Positions 1 through 6,637 of a stretch of DNA of 10,564 nt are shown here, one piece after another. Every line of letters begins with the position of its first letter. Position 1 is the stretch's first letter. The DNA comes from Lachnospiraceae bacterium (GTDB lineage Bacteria; Bacillota_A; Clostridia; Lachnospirales; Lachnospiraceae): contig JAISHZ010000195.1 in the NCBI GenBank assembly GCA_031262285.1, positions 1 through 10,564 of the forward strand. The letters run 5' to 3'. A program made the translations under genes and the position numbers. Under the pieces are notes generated by a model. That model was not told where the DNA came from, did no database searches, and worked only from the letters and a program-made list of their open reading frames with translations.

Positions 1-1305
1 GAGTATTCCCGTATTTACCAACTGTGTGAGCCATTCATTGTGTGCATTGGTAAAAAAGGAATTCGAAAAAGGCCCTTTCATTTGGAGATAGTCAGCAGTG
101 TGGAATGTAGCGGTAGTAAATTCTCCATAACAATCCTGTCCGATCCCAACGATCTTGTGAAGCCAATCAAACGATACAAAACTCTTCATTGCCAATGTCC
201 ACAATCCGCCGCGCCCATTCCCCCACGCATACCCACCGCCAAACAACGCAACCACATGGGGTAGTAAGACCATACCGCAAGCCAATCCGGCGAACGCCAA
301 TACAAGCAGTAACAGTAAGCGGCGTCTCGATGTCCACCCATCGTTTCGGAAAGGAAGCATTTTGCTCAAAAGAAGGAGTCCTGCCGGAAGCGGCCATCCT
401 CTCCATTCCAAAAGCGCACATCCCAATCCTTCCCATACATATAACTGCTGTGGATCTCGAATCTCATACCAGATACCCAGAATCCACAAGCCGATCATCA
501 AGCCGATGCCCAAAGAGAGCAGACGGTCAAATGGTGTTTTCTTTTGGTACAAAAGCAGTACCAAAAGTACGACTGCCACACCCAAAGCCAAGACTCCCGT
601 ATCGCTGGGTTGTATGCACAAAAGCAGGGCACCCATGACAGAATTGAGGTATAGCAGTACGATCGCCTTCCTAGGTGTCGAAGTGGCAGGAAAGGATAAG
701 TATCCGACAACGCTGATGGGGACTGTGACGACCAAAAATCCGGCTAACCAATTCACATTTCCGATTGTGGTCAGGAGGTGGGTGGATTCCCAATCTTGGT
801 TTCCCCATGCAGCAAATACTCCAAGTGGATCGATGCGCATTCGATTCAAAATACCGATTGACACCAAGATCAAAAAGCTACCTTGTCCGATCCAAAATGC
901 TACTTTCCCTAATTTTTGATCGTAACAGCGTGATACAAAAAAGTAAATACCCACAAACAAAAGTTGTGAAAAAAAACCCATATACCACTGTTCATAGCCT
1001 GCCCACGCAAGCGCTCGATAAGGACTTGCCAAGAACGTCAGCAGTTGCGTGATGAAATATACAATCATCGCACTATCTAATATGGACCATGTTCTGTTAC
1101 GCTTTTTGCGTGACAAAAGGTCACCTACTTCGACGATCAGCCAAATCGATAAACAACTTATCGTCACATTTCGGAATAGGATATATTTGGCATCTCCCAG
1201 TTGCCAGTATCCCTCCCGCATATACAGAGGTAGTACTGTCCATAACGCAATGAAAAAGAATGTACATAAAAGGCCCAAATACTCCCGCTCTCTTTCTTCA
1301 CCCAT
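1..1305 (-). CDS. O-antigen ligase / Wzy-type polymerase family membrane protein (3' end outside window)
   Basis: The frame is open from an ATG at 1305 to the left edge (435 residues, no stop), so the C-terminus is missing. The ATG follows a purine-rich GAGGTGAGG ribosome binding site. The protein is strongly hydrophobic with many membrane segments, for example around residues 10-28, 78-93, 110-125, 138-153, 188-203, 214-230 and 236-253. Two stretches are typical of the O-antigen ligase (Wzy_C) family: GNVNWLAGF at about 182-190, like the family's GNxNxLAG, and AHNEWLTQLVNTGIL at 421-435, like the AHNExLQ..V..G motif of the large extracellular loop. Such proteins transfer or polymerise lipid-linked glycans on the outer face of the membrane. 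In a Gram-positive this would serve a capsule, exopolysaccharide or glycosylated wall polymer; the substrate cannot be told. It lies 114 bases downstream of the NlpC/P60 gene on the same strand. Confidence 0.8.
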   Translation of the reverse strand, partial: MGEEREREYLGLLCTFFFIALWTVLPLYMREGYWQLGDAKYILFRNVTISCLSIWLIVEVGDLLSRKKRNRTWSILDSAMIVYFITQLLTFLASPYRALAWAGYEQWYMGFFSQLLFVGIYFFVSRCYDQKLGKVAFWIGQGSFLILVSIGILNRMRIDPLGVFAAWGNQDWESTHLLTTIGNVNWLAGFLVVTVPISVVGYLSFPATSTPRKAIVLLYLNSVMGALLLCIQPSDTGVLALGVAVVLLVLLLYQKKTPFDRLLSLGIGLMIGLWILGIWYEIRDPQQLYVWEGLGCALLEWRGWPLPAGLLLLSKMLPFRNDGWTSRRRLLLLLVLAFAGLACGMVLLPHVVALFGGGYAWGNGRGGLWTLAMKSFVSFDWLHKIVGIGQDCYGEFTTATFHTADYLQMKGPFSNSFFTNAHNEWLTQLVNTGIL

Positions 1306-1344
1306 TCCTCACCTCACAATCTACAAAAGAAGCTTACACGAGCA

Positions 1345-1395
1345 CAGCCCGGACAGTTCTCCCTATCGCGAACGAAGGGAAGATCTGCCGGGCTG
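1345..1395 (-). terminator. Long GC-rich hairpin between the NlpC/P60 and O-antigen ligase-like genes
   Basis: CAGCCCGG (1345-1352) pairs with CCGGGCTG (1388-1395). The stem continues inward with CAG/CTG and a TTCCCT/AGGGAA type pairing with small bulges. It sits about 25 bases after the NlpC/P60 stop and before the next start. On the minus strand the T-run that follows is poor (CTTCTTTTG, about 12 bases later), so this is either a weak intrinsic terminator or a processing or attenuation structure. It is also present as a DNA palindrome on the other strand. Confidence 0.4.
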
Positions 1396-1419
1396 GACTT
1401 GTTGGCTGTGATCACTTCA

Positions 1420-2610
1420 TCAGAAGATTCTGCGAATCGCCAAGATTCGCTTGTAGTCTGCTCTTGAGATAATAATGCCGGTCTTACGTGTTGACGCATG
1501 AACGATTTGACCGTCACCAATGTACAACGCTACGTGCCCCGAATAACAGATCAAGTCCCCGGGTTGTGCATTCGCCAACCCGTCTACAGCATACCCTTGC
1601 CTGCGATCCGCTGCGGAGGAATGAGGAAGACTCACACCGAAGTTCGCATAAACGCTCATGACAAACCCGGAGCAGTCCGCGCCGTTCGTAAGACTTGTCC
1701 CGCCGTATACATAGGGATTCCCTACAAACTGCACTGCGTACTGTGCTACAGCATTGCCCATTTCACTCCCGCCGTCCGGTGGTACATAGGTAATAGGGGC
1801 AGTCTGCGCCGGTGTATTCCTTGCTGTCGCTGCTTCTGCCGCTTCTCTGGCAACCCTACGTTCTTCTGCTTCTATCGCTAATCTGGCTTCTTCCTCTGCT
1901 TTGGATTCTGCTTGAACAAATTCTCTACTCAAATCTACGTAATCCGCAGATTCCCATCCCATACCTTCTTCTACGTCGACTTTCACCCAGGTAGGTGTCT
2001 CTTCTGTTACCACCAGAATATCGCCGATCGGTACCAAACTTAATACAGGAGCGTCTGTACTCGGTTCTAAGCGAACTTTGAGCGTCTGCGTATTAACGGT
2101 AGCAATTCGTGTACTAACTTCTTTGGCTAACGCGATCGCTTCTTCTCCTGTAACGCAAAATTCGCTCTTGACATATCCCGTAACAGTTCCCGACGTAATC
2201 TGATACCATCCGTTCGTTTCCGAAAGGAAAGAGCCAACACTATTATTGTATAATTTGCCAACAATCTCACCCTTTTCGTCGGGTGTATTGCGGATATTCA
2301 CGTAATCATGCACTTGCGCAATGACAAGCGTTTTCAATCTGTTATTCTCTGCTTCCATCGCCGCAAGATCAGCTTCTTGTCTGGCTTGCTGTATAACAGC
2401 TTCGTCAAGCAATTGTTCCAACTTGGTCATCGTACTGAAACTTGTCGTTGCTGCGTAAGAGACTCCTATATTTTCCTCAATGGATATGTTCACACCGCCG
2501 CCGGGTAGTAGGGACGATAATCCCGACGCCTCAACCGGTGTCTGCCATCCGCTCCATGCCACGACCGCTGCCGTCATGAATGCCAGCATCTTGATTCTTT
2601 TGGATCTCAT
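1420..2610 (-). CDS. Secreted NlpC/P60 peptidoglycan endopeptidase with two SH3b domains
   Basis: The product is 396 residues. I chose the ATG at 2610 because GGAGGT lies five bases upstream and the signal peptide then begins with MRSKRIK. A TTG 12 codons earlier keeps the frame open but has no better site. Order of parts: signal peptide (about 1-29, ending near VEASG); a short helical or coiled-coil stretch (60-93); SH3b domain 1 (about 97-155); SH3b domain 2 (about 168-227); a highly charged Glu/Ala/Arg linker (230-262); and the NlpC/P60 domain (about 285-396). The catalytic residues are visible: Cys313 in ADCSGF, His359 in GHVALYIGDG and His371 in IVHAS. The family cleaves stem-peptide bonds such as D-Glu-diaminopimelate, outside the cell, during wall turnover or separation; SH3b domains bind the wall. 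It has its own promoter at 2676-2704. Confidence 0.93.
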   Translation of the reverse strand: MRSKRIKMLAFMTAAVVAWSGWQTPVEASGLSSLLPGGGVNISIEENIGVSYAATTSFSTMTKLEQLLDEAVIQQARQEADLAAMEAENNRLKTLVIAQVHDYVNIRNTPDEKGEIVGKLYNNSVGSFLSETNGWYQITSGTVTGYVKSEFCVTGEEAIALAKEVSTRIATVNTQTLKVRLEPSTDAPVLSLVPIGDILVVTEETPTWVKVDVEEGMGWESADYVDLSREFVQAESKAEEEARLAIEAEERRVAREAAEAATARNTPAQTAPITYVPPDGGSEMGNAVAQYAVQFVGNPYVYGGTSLTNGADCSGFVMSVYANFGVSLPHSSAADRRQGYAVDGLANAQPGDLICYSGHVALYIGDGQIVHASTRKTGIIISRADYKRILAIRRIF

Positions 2611-2647
2611 TTCTGACCTCCGTGCGTATCTGAAAAACTTCAACAAT

Positions 2648-2665
2648 TTATTACAAAATTATTAC
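2648..2665. promoter_or_regulatory. Direct heptamer repeat in the NlpC/P60 leader, possible operator
   Basis: TTATTAC occurs at 2648-2654 and again at 2659-2665 (plus-strand reading), exactly 11 bases apart, about one helical turn. A related GTAAC lies just beyond. The pair sits between the -10 box and the ribosome binding site of the wall hydrolase gene, where a bound protein would block transcription. Spaced direct repeats are known for response regulators of wall metabolism such as WalR, but the half-sites do not fit the TGTWAH-N5-TGTWAH consensus well. This AT-rich leader could also produce it by chance. Confidence 0.25.
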
Positions 2666-2675
2666 GGATGTAACA

Positions 2676-2704
2676 AATCTATCACACTTAAAGAGGCTTG
2701 TCAA
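2676..2704 (-). promoter_or_regulatory. Sigma-A type promoter for the NlpC/P60 gene
   Basis: Read on the minus strand, there is a perfect TTGACA -35 box (2699-2704), a 17-base spacer and TAGATT as -10 (2676-2681, four of six matches). The -35 box lies outside the upstream coding region, but the spacer covers that gene's stop codon (2688-2690). The promoter therefore overlaps the end of the 556-residue protein gene. The expected leader to the ATG at 2610 is about 60 bases. Confidence 0.65.
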
Positions 2705-4358
2705 GTACGCAATCCTTTTGGATTTTACAAATGATATCCGCAAGGATCCTTGCGTTCAATTGCGTTTCCGGCACATATTGATGGGCGGGATTGCGGTTGA
2801 GCAAGAAAGGAGCAATCTGTGTCTTTTTGCGGATCATGTGCCAACAACCGCAGCCGTGCTCTCCCGGATTGGATTCTCCTTCCCATCGGATCACTTCCTC
2901 GCAAATCTTTGCCCATAATTCATCCGTCAAACCATATCCTTTTCCTAAAAATGTGGTATGACTTCGCTCATTATGTATCAACACACAACCTTTGCCTTCA
3001 TAAGCAAGTCGTGTAAAGCGATTGAAGGTATTCGGATAGAGTTCCTCTGTGGCTGAGCGTACTTCCAATATCCGAAGAGGCGTTTCTTGTTCTTGTGAAC
3101 AAAATAGCAGCGTCACACTTCCAAAAGAAGTCGCTACATCTATATGCTCCTGCGTAAGCGGAAGCAATACTCTTTTTAATTCTCTGAGGATACGAAAAGC
3201 CGATACTTCCCGATCAATGCGCGCCTCCCAGAAGGGATACAGTAACATCCCGGAAAGAGTCGCTCCCCAATACTTTTCCATCAACGTCGGAAGGTATGGG
3301 AACAAAAGGAGCTGTGGGATCACCGCTCCCGCTGCGTCCAATTTCGCCATTCGTTCGCCATTGGGAGCTTGTAGTGTTAACAAAATCTTGTTCTCCGAAA
3401 GTTCTGTCATGAAATTGTTTCGTATGAGATTACGAATTTTGGACACTGCCGATGCAAAGTCAGGATCTCCTCGAAAAAAACAGCTATTTTTGTATGCTTT
3501 TAAGGAAGCATCAGCATTTTCAAGGATCGTTTGAATTGTGATGGGTTCTTTTGCTTGCGTGAAAAGTTCCAATAAAAAGGTAATCAAAACAGCATCCATC
3601 ATTGCCGTTTTCCACGTAGGATCCATCAAAAATTTATCTCGTTTGTGATCCGTAGCCTCGTTTGGGAGCGAATCTTGTGTCGGTACTGTGATGTTGCTAT
3701 CTTGTAAGAATTTGCAGTATATACTGATATTCTTGTGGTATGCACCGCCGAAACTATCAATATGGTTGATTTCAGCAATCATTCTTGCCAAAGCAGGGGG
3801 TGTCGTTCCATCAGGGAAAAAATGTTTACGCATCAGCATGGCTAAGGAATTGGACACGGTTTTGTTATGGTTATCATGTTCATGTTCGTCAAATAAGAAC
3901 AACGGCTGAGCGCCTCCCATACACCCGGCGCCAATCCCCAATACAGCTGCGCACTTCCATTGTGCCTGCGCGTTAAGATCATTGTCTATGGAATATAGGG
4001 CAGTCTCGCCCATTTGCAGATTTTGTCGCTCTTTTGGCAGGCATGCCCGAAAGAGCAATCCCGAAAAATATTCATCCAAATGCGGATTCTTATGTGGTAG
4101 CAAGGTCTGCAATTTTGTTAGTTTCTCGGTATCCAGAACATCGTGTTTTTGCGGTGGCAGCAGCGAAGCGAGTATCCGTACGCATCGCACAGAGATAGCA
4201 GACAGTAAACCTCCGGATTCCTCTATGAAGTCAGCGGTAATGGATGTCGGGGCATAGCCTGTATCAACCCCTTGTTCGCAAATTTCATCATATGTAAAAC
4301 CATGACTTTTGAGAAATCGTACAAACTCCTCCGAATCACGTTCATAACGTTTTCCCAT
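2688..4358 (-). CDS. Protein of unknown function, 556 residues
   Basis: I do not recognise this protein. The start is taken as the ATG at 4358 (MGKRYERD), because GGGAG of the adjoining repeat lies five bases upstream. The frame also runs 23 codons further up to a TTG, but that part is translated repeat sequence. The product looks soluble, with no signal peptide or clear membrane span. Visible traits are a Gly-rich segment, VLGIGAGCMGGAQP, followed directly by an acidic, His-rich DEHEHDNHNK. There are scattered cysteines, including C503-G-C505-W-H in GEHGCGCWHMIRKK, and a Cys/Lys-rich tail (ICKIQKDCVLDKPL). The His/Cys clusters could bind a metal, but no known site pattern is met. Base composition and codon use look like the neighbours by eye. 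It lies 167 bases downstream of the MATE gene on the same strand, separated from it by repeat copies. Confidence 0.75.
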   Translation of the reverse strand: MGKRYERDSEEFVRFLKSHGFTYDEICEQGVDTGYAPTSITADFIEESGGLLSAISVRCVRILASLLPPQKHDVLDTEKLTKLQTLLPHKNPHLDEYFSGLLFRACLPKERQNLQMGETALYSIDNDLNAQAQWKCAAVLGIGAGCMGGAQPLFLFDEHEHDNHNKTVSNSLAMLMRKHFFPDGTTPPALARMIAEINHIDSFGGAYHKNISIYCKFLQDSNITVPTQDSLPNEATDHKRDKFLMDPTWKTAMMDAVLITFLLELFTQAKEPITIQTILENADASLKAYKNSCFFRGDPDFASAVSKIRNLIRNNFMTELSENKILLTLQAPNGERMAKLDAAGAVIPQLLLFPYLPTLMEKYWGATLSGMLLYPFWEARIDREVSAFRILRELKRVLLPLTQEHIDVATSFGSVTLLFCSQEQETPLRILEVRSATEELYPNTFNRFTRLAYEGKGCVLIHNERSHTTFLGKGYGLTDELWAKICEEVIRWEGESNPGEHGCGCWHMIRKKTQIAPFLLNRNPAHQYVPETQLNARILADIICKIQKDCVLDKPL

Positions 4359-4361
4359 CTT

Positions 4362-4430
4362 TGCTCCCGTCTGCGCGCCAACGGCGCGCGTACCAATCAA
4401 GACGTTTGAAAGTTCCCTTACTTTCAAACT
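4362..4430 (-). repeat. Interspersed 69-base repeat, full copy (minus orientation)
   Basis: Read on the minus strand it begins AGTTTGAAAGTAAGGGAAC and ends GACGGGAGCA, four bases before the ATG at 4358. It contains hairpin 1 (TTTGAAAGT/ACTTTCAAA, six-base loop) and hairpin 2 (GCGCGCC-GTT-GGCGCGC). Its GGGAG is the apparent ribosome binding site of the 556-residue protein. It is the same unit as the copies at 6459-6634 and 8136-8332. Confidence 0.9.
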
Positions 4431-4449
4431 TGCTCTCCTTTGCGCGCCA
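4431..4449 (-). repeat. Interspersed repeat, 3'-end fragment
   Basis: Read on the minus strand, TGGCGCGCAAAGGAGAGCA resembles the last 18-19 bases of the unit (GGCGCGCAGACGGGAGCA). It directly precedes the full copy, so the site looks like a tandem array whose upstream unit has lost its first two thirds. Confidence 0.65.
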
Positions 4450-4475
4450 CCCGATTGTATTTATTGGAATGTGCG

Positions 4476-4502
4476 ATTGTAATATCTTTTTTTTTGTGAC
4501 AA
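4476..4502 (-). promoter_or_regulatory. Possible promoter for the 556-residue protein gene
   Basis: Read on the minus strand, TTGTCA (4497-4502, five of six) and TACAAT (4476-4481, five of six) are separated by only 15 bases, which is short. A run of nine A residues fills much of the spacer. It lies after the MATE stop and before the repeat copies, so the transcript would carry the repeats as its leader. Confidence 0.35.
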
Positions 4503-4525
4503 AATAAGCGATCATTTTACAAAGC

Positions 4526-5929
4526 CTAGTGATTTACTTTCCCTGTGCTTATTTTCTTAATCCATTTACTGCTTCGTAGACGGAATACGCACCACACGGC
4601 TTTGACAATCTGGTCGAATTTCAGACATGTATAGATCCAAAATGCAGGCCAGTGCAAGACTAGCCCAGCCAGCATACCAAGCGGGATAGAAACCACCCAC
4701 AGGAAAATGTTATCTGTCAGCATCAGCATCTTGGTATCTCCCCCGCCTCGCAGCACACCCTTCGTCATCAGAGAGTTGGTTGCCTGAAAAATCATAATAA
4801 TACTGATTGCATTCATCAATTGCTCGGCTACAGAAGCCGTACGAACTGACACTCGATAGGCGCTGATAATAGGAGTGCTAATCAGTAGAATAACAAGTGC
4901 GGAGAATAGACCTAGTATCATCCCAAGCCCCAGAAATGCGTACCCTTGAGTCTGCGCTTTATCTCTGTTCCCTTCGCCAATGGTCTGACTCGTGACAATG
5001 GCTCCTGCCTGAGCTGCTCCCTGTGTCAGAACCGTACTCATCTGCTGCGTTACACTGGTGATAGCATTGGCTGCCACAAAATTGCGACCCAGCCGTCCGA
5101 TCACCATAGCCACGGTATTATTTCCGATTGCCAGAATCCCATCACTGATCAGAACCGGTATGCTGATTTTGATATATTCACCTAACAGATCTCTCGTCTT
5201 CATTCCCAGGTGCTTTAGACGGAAACCTATTTTCTGATCACGCAAGAGTAGGTAGCCGCAGATTACAGCAGTCTCAAACACCCTGGCAATTAATGTTCCC
5301 AGAGCTGCACCGGCAATCTCCATACGCGGCAACCCAAATTTACCAAAAATTAATATATAATTGGCACCCAGATTGACAAAGAAAGCTCCTATCGATACGA
5401 GCAGCGGCAATTTCACCTGCCCTACGCTGCGCAGCACGATGGTGCAGACCAGAGACAGTCCTAGGAAGAAATATGTAACAACCGAATACTTGAAATAGGT
5501 CGCACCCAGAGCGATAATCATGGCATCCGAAGTGTACATTCGCATGATGATATTAGGCATGAGTAATGTCGCAACGGCAAACACCAATGCCAGTCCCACA
5601 GTTAATCTGATCATGATACAGACAGTCTTTCGCAGAGCATCCGTTGCCTTTTCCGGTTCCGATTCCTTGCTCTTCATTCCCCAGTACCGTGATACTAGAA
5701 CAGAAGCCCCCATGCCCAGTCCCATACAGAAGATTTGATAGATCGAGATGAACTGATTGGCAAGCGATGTCGCCGACAGTTCCGTCTCTCCAATGCTTCC
5801 CACCATGATGGTGTCCAGCATATTTACGCCAATGGTGATCAGGCTCTGCAATGCGATAGGTGTTGTCATCAGCAATACCCGCTTATAGAAGCTTCTGTCG
5901 GAAGCGATTAGTCTTTTAAAATGATTCAT
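4526..5929 (-). CDS. MATE family multidrug/Na+ (or H+) antiporter
   Basis: A 467-residue protein, the usual size for MATE transporters, which have twelve membrane helices in two six-helix halves. The ATG at 5929 has AAAGGA five bases upstream. Family signals are the first helix with TTPIALQSLITIGVNMLDT and IMVGSIGETELSATSLANQ, and the second-half counterpart PVLISDGILAIGNNTVAM with RNFVAANAITSVTQQMS. GAAQAGAIVTSQTIGEGN follows, then a conserved late segment ending KGVLRGGGDTK. MATE proteins export cationic, often aromatic, compounds across the cytoplasmic membrane using an ion gradient; the substrate cannot be predicted. The gene is divergent from the hydrogenase gene and has its own promoter at 6028-6055. 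No partner regulator gene is adjacent. The frame is intact. Confidence 0.95.
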   Translation of the reverse strand: MNHFKRLIASDRSFYKRVLLMTTPIALQSLITIGVNMLDTIMVGSIGETELSATSLANQFISIYQIFCMGLGMGASVLVSRYWGMKSKESEPEKATDALRKTVCIMIRLTVGLALVFAVATLLMPNIIMRMYTSDAMIIALGATYFKYSVVTYFFLGLSLVCTIVLRSVGQVKLPLLVSIGAFFVNLGANYILIFGKFGLPRMEIAGAALGTLIARVFETAVICGYLLLRDQKIGFRLKHLGMKTRDLLGEYIKISIPVLISDGILAIGNNTVAMVIGRLGRNFVAANAITSVTQQMSTVLTQGAAQAGAIVTSQTIGEGNRDKAQTQGYAFLGLGMILGLFSALVILLISTPIISAYRVSVRTASVAEQLMNAISIIMIFQATNSLMTKGVLRGGGDTKMLMLTDNIFLWVVSIPLGMLAGLVLHWPAFWIYTCLKFDQIVKAVWCVFRLRSSKWIKKISTGKVNH

Positions 5930-6027
5930 GGTTGTCCTTTCGTATCACTTCATATTTTCTATGCCTCAGTTCAATGGAAGGGTACTTGACTTCCCCATCC
6001 ACCAGTTTTGCTGTTGACGCCCAAACT

Positions 6028-6055
6028 ATTATATCTCAAAATGTCAATACCTCAA
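6028..6055 (-). promoter_or_regulatory. Sigma-A type promoter for the MATE gene
   Basis: Read on the minus strand there is a perfect TATAAT (6028-6033), a 16-base spacer, and TTGAGG (6050-6055, four of six to TTGACA). A TTGACA also occurs at 6042-6047 but is only eight bases from the -10 box. The leader to the ATG at 5929 would be about 90 bases. Apart from this promoter I see nothing in 5930-6132. Confidence 0.55.
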
Positions 6056-6132
6056 ACGAGTTTTTTTGGAACTAAAATAAGAGTGAAAAATTCGTTGAAG
6101 TTCGTAGCTTTTGCTATGTTTGAAAAGGATGC

Positions 6133-6409
6133 AAAAGTTGTTACAGTTCATGCGTTCGCCGATCTACGTTTGAAGGGCAGTGTATACCGGACGAACCACG
6201 CAGAGCCGAGGGGAGTTTTGGGTGTTAGACTCTCGGAGCGTTCCGATGAGCCCAGAACAGTGAAAATGCGCGCACAAGCAAGCGCTCATTTTCACTTGGT
6301 CTCATCTCCACAGAACGTATAACACCCAAAACTCCCCTCGGCTCTGTGCGGTTCTGTGCATCGATTGGCTATAAAGGTAGAGCGGCGAACGCCTGAATTG
6401 TAACTTTTT
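6133..6409. repeat. 277-base imperfect palindrome, foldback/MITE-like element
   Basis: The two halves are inverted copies around about 6272. The outer arms share AAAAGTT and GCGTTCGCCG (right half read in reverse complement), with small gaps. The middle arms are a perfect 27-base inverted repeat, 6201-6227 against 6320-6346, beginning CAGAGCCGAGGGGAG. The inner arms share GATGAG and a perfect AGTGAAAATG/CATTTTCACT pair (6259-6268 and 6287-6296) with GCGC just inside. No convincing coding frame lies within it. It occupies the space between the MATE promoter and the hydrogenase promoter. The structure fits a non-autonomous palindromic element or a long hairpin RNA; no target-site duplication is clear by eye. 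Confidence 0.8.
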
Positions 6410-6421
6410 AAGAGGAGGGAC

Positions 6422-6450
6422 TTGCCGCTTCCGCTTGGAACTGTTATGAT
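6422..6450 (+). promoter_or_regulatory. Extended -10 promoter for the hydrogenase gene
   Basis: TTGCCG (6422-6427, four of six), a 17-base spacer, and TATGAT (6445-6450, five of six) preceded by TG one base away, the extended -10 arrangement. Transcription would start near 6457, so the leader would be about 180 bases long and consist almost wholly of repeat units. The AGGAGGG at 6413-6419 would lie upstream of this transcript. Confidence 0.55.
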
Positions 6451-6458
6451 TCTAAGAG

Positions 6459-6497
6459 ATTTTTGGTACGCGCGCCGTTGGCGCGCAGACGGGAGCA
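6459..6497 (+). repeat. Interspersed repeat, 3'-half copy
   Basis: Starts near GATTTTTGGTACGCG and ends GACGGGAGCA. It keeps hairpin 2 (GCGCGCC-GTT-GGCGCGC) and lacks hairpin 1. It is the first member of the array upstream of the hydrogenase gene and matches the same section of the minus-strand copy at 4362-4430, including the GGTACGCGC stretch. Confidence 0.85.
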
Positions 6498-6565
6498 AGT
6501 TTGAAAGCAAGGAACTTTCAAACGCTTTGATTGATACGCGTGCCGTTGGCACGCAGACGGGAGCA
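6498..6565 (+). repeat. Interspersed 69-base repeat, copy 2 upstream of the hydrogenase
   Basis: A full unit, one base shorter (GCAAGGAAC instead of GTAAGGGAAC). Hairpin 1 is TTTGAAAG/CTTTCAAA. Hairpin 2 reads GCGTGCC-GTT-GGCACGC: the fourth pair is T-A where other copies have C-G, a compensatory change that keeps the stem. Confidence 0.9.
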
Positions 6566-6634
6566 TGTTTGAAAGTAAGGGAACTTTCAAACGCTTTAAT
6601 TGATACGCGTGCCGTTGGCACGCAGACGGGAACA
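6566..6634 (+). repeat. Interspersed 69-base repeat, copy 3, adjoining the hydrogenase start
   Basis: A full unit, nearly identical to the previous copy and with the same T-A pair in hairpin 2. It ends GACGGGAACA, and the ATG follows three bases later at 6638. The GGGA here is the apparent ribosome binding site of the hydrogenase. Confidence 0.9.
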
Positions 6635-6637
6635 AAT

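Noticed and set aside
1432..1450. GCGAATC/GATTCGC inverted repeat as a terminator of the NlpC/P60 gene
   Set aside because: It lies within the last codons of the gene, encodes conserved-looking residues, and is not followed by a T-run.
2611..2646. TTG start at 2646 for the NlpC/P60 protein
   Set aside because: It would put 12 residues before a normal signal peptide, and GGAGGT is correctly placed for the ATG at 2610.
4359..4427. TTG start at 4427 for the 556-residue protein
   Set aside because: The added 23 residues are translated repeat sequence, and the ATG at 4358 has a well-placed GGGAG.
4487..4495. Run of nine T on the plus strand as part of a terminator
   Set aside because: No hairpin precedes it on the plus strand and no plus-strand gene ends there.
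6008..6322. 104-codon plus-strand frame upstream of the hydrogenase
   Set aside because: Half of it lies inside the large palindrome, the start has no convincing ribosome site, and the translation resembles no protein family.
6459..6634. CRISPR array
   Set aside because: The units are 68-69 bases, directly adjacent, and near-identical along their whole length, with no variable spacers.
6422..6637. TTG start at 6422 giving the hydrogenase 72 extra residues
   Set aside because: AGGAGGG is only two bases from the TTG, which is too close. The stretch coincides with a good promoter, and the extension is translated repeat sequence.
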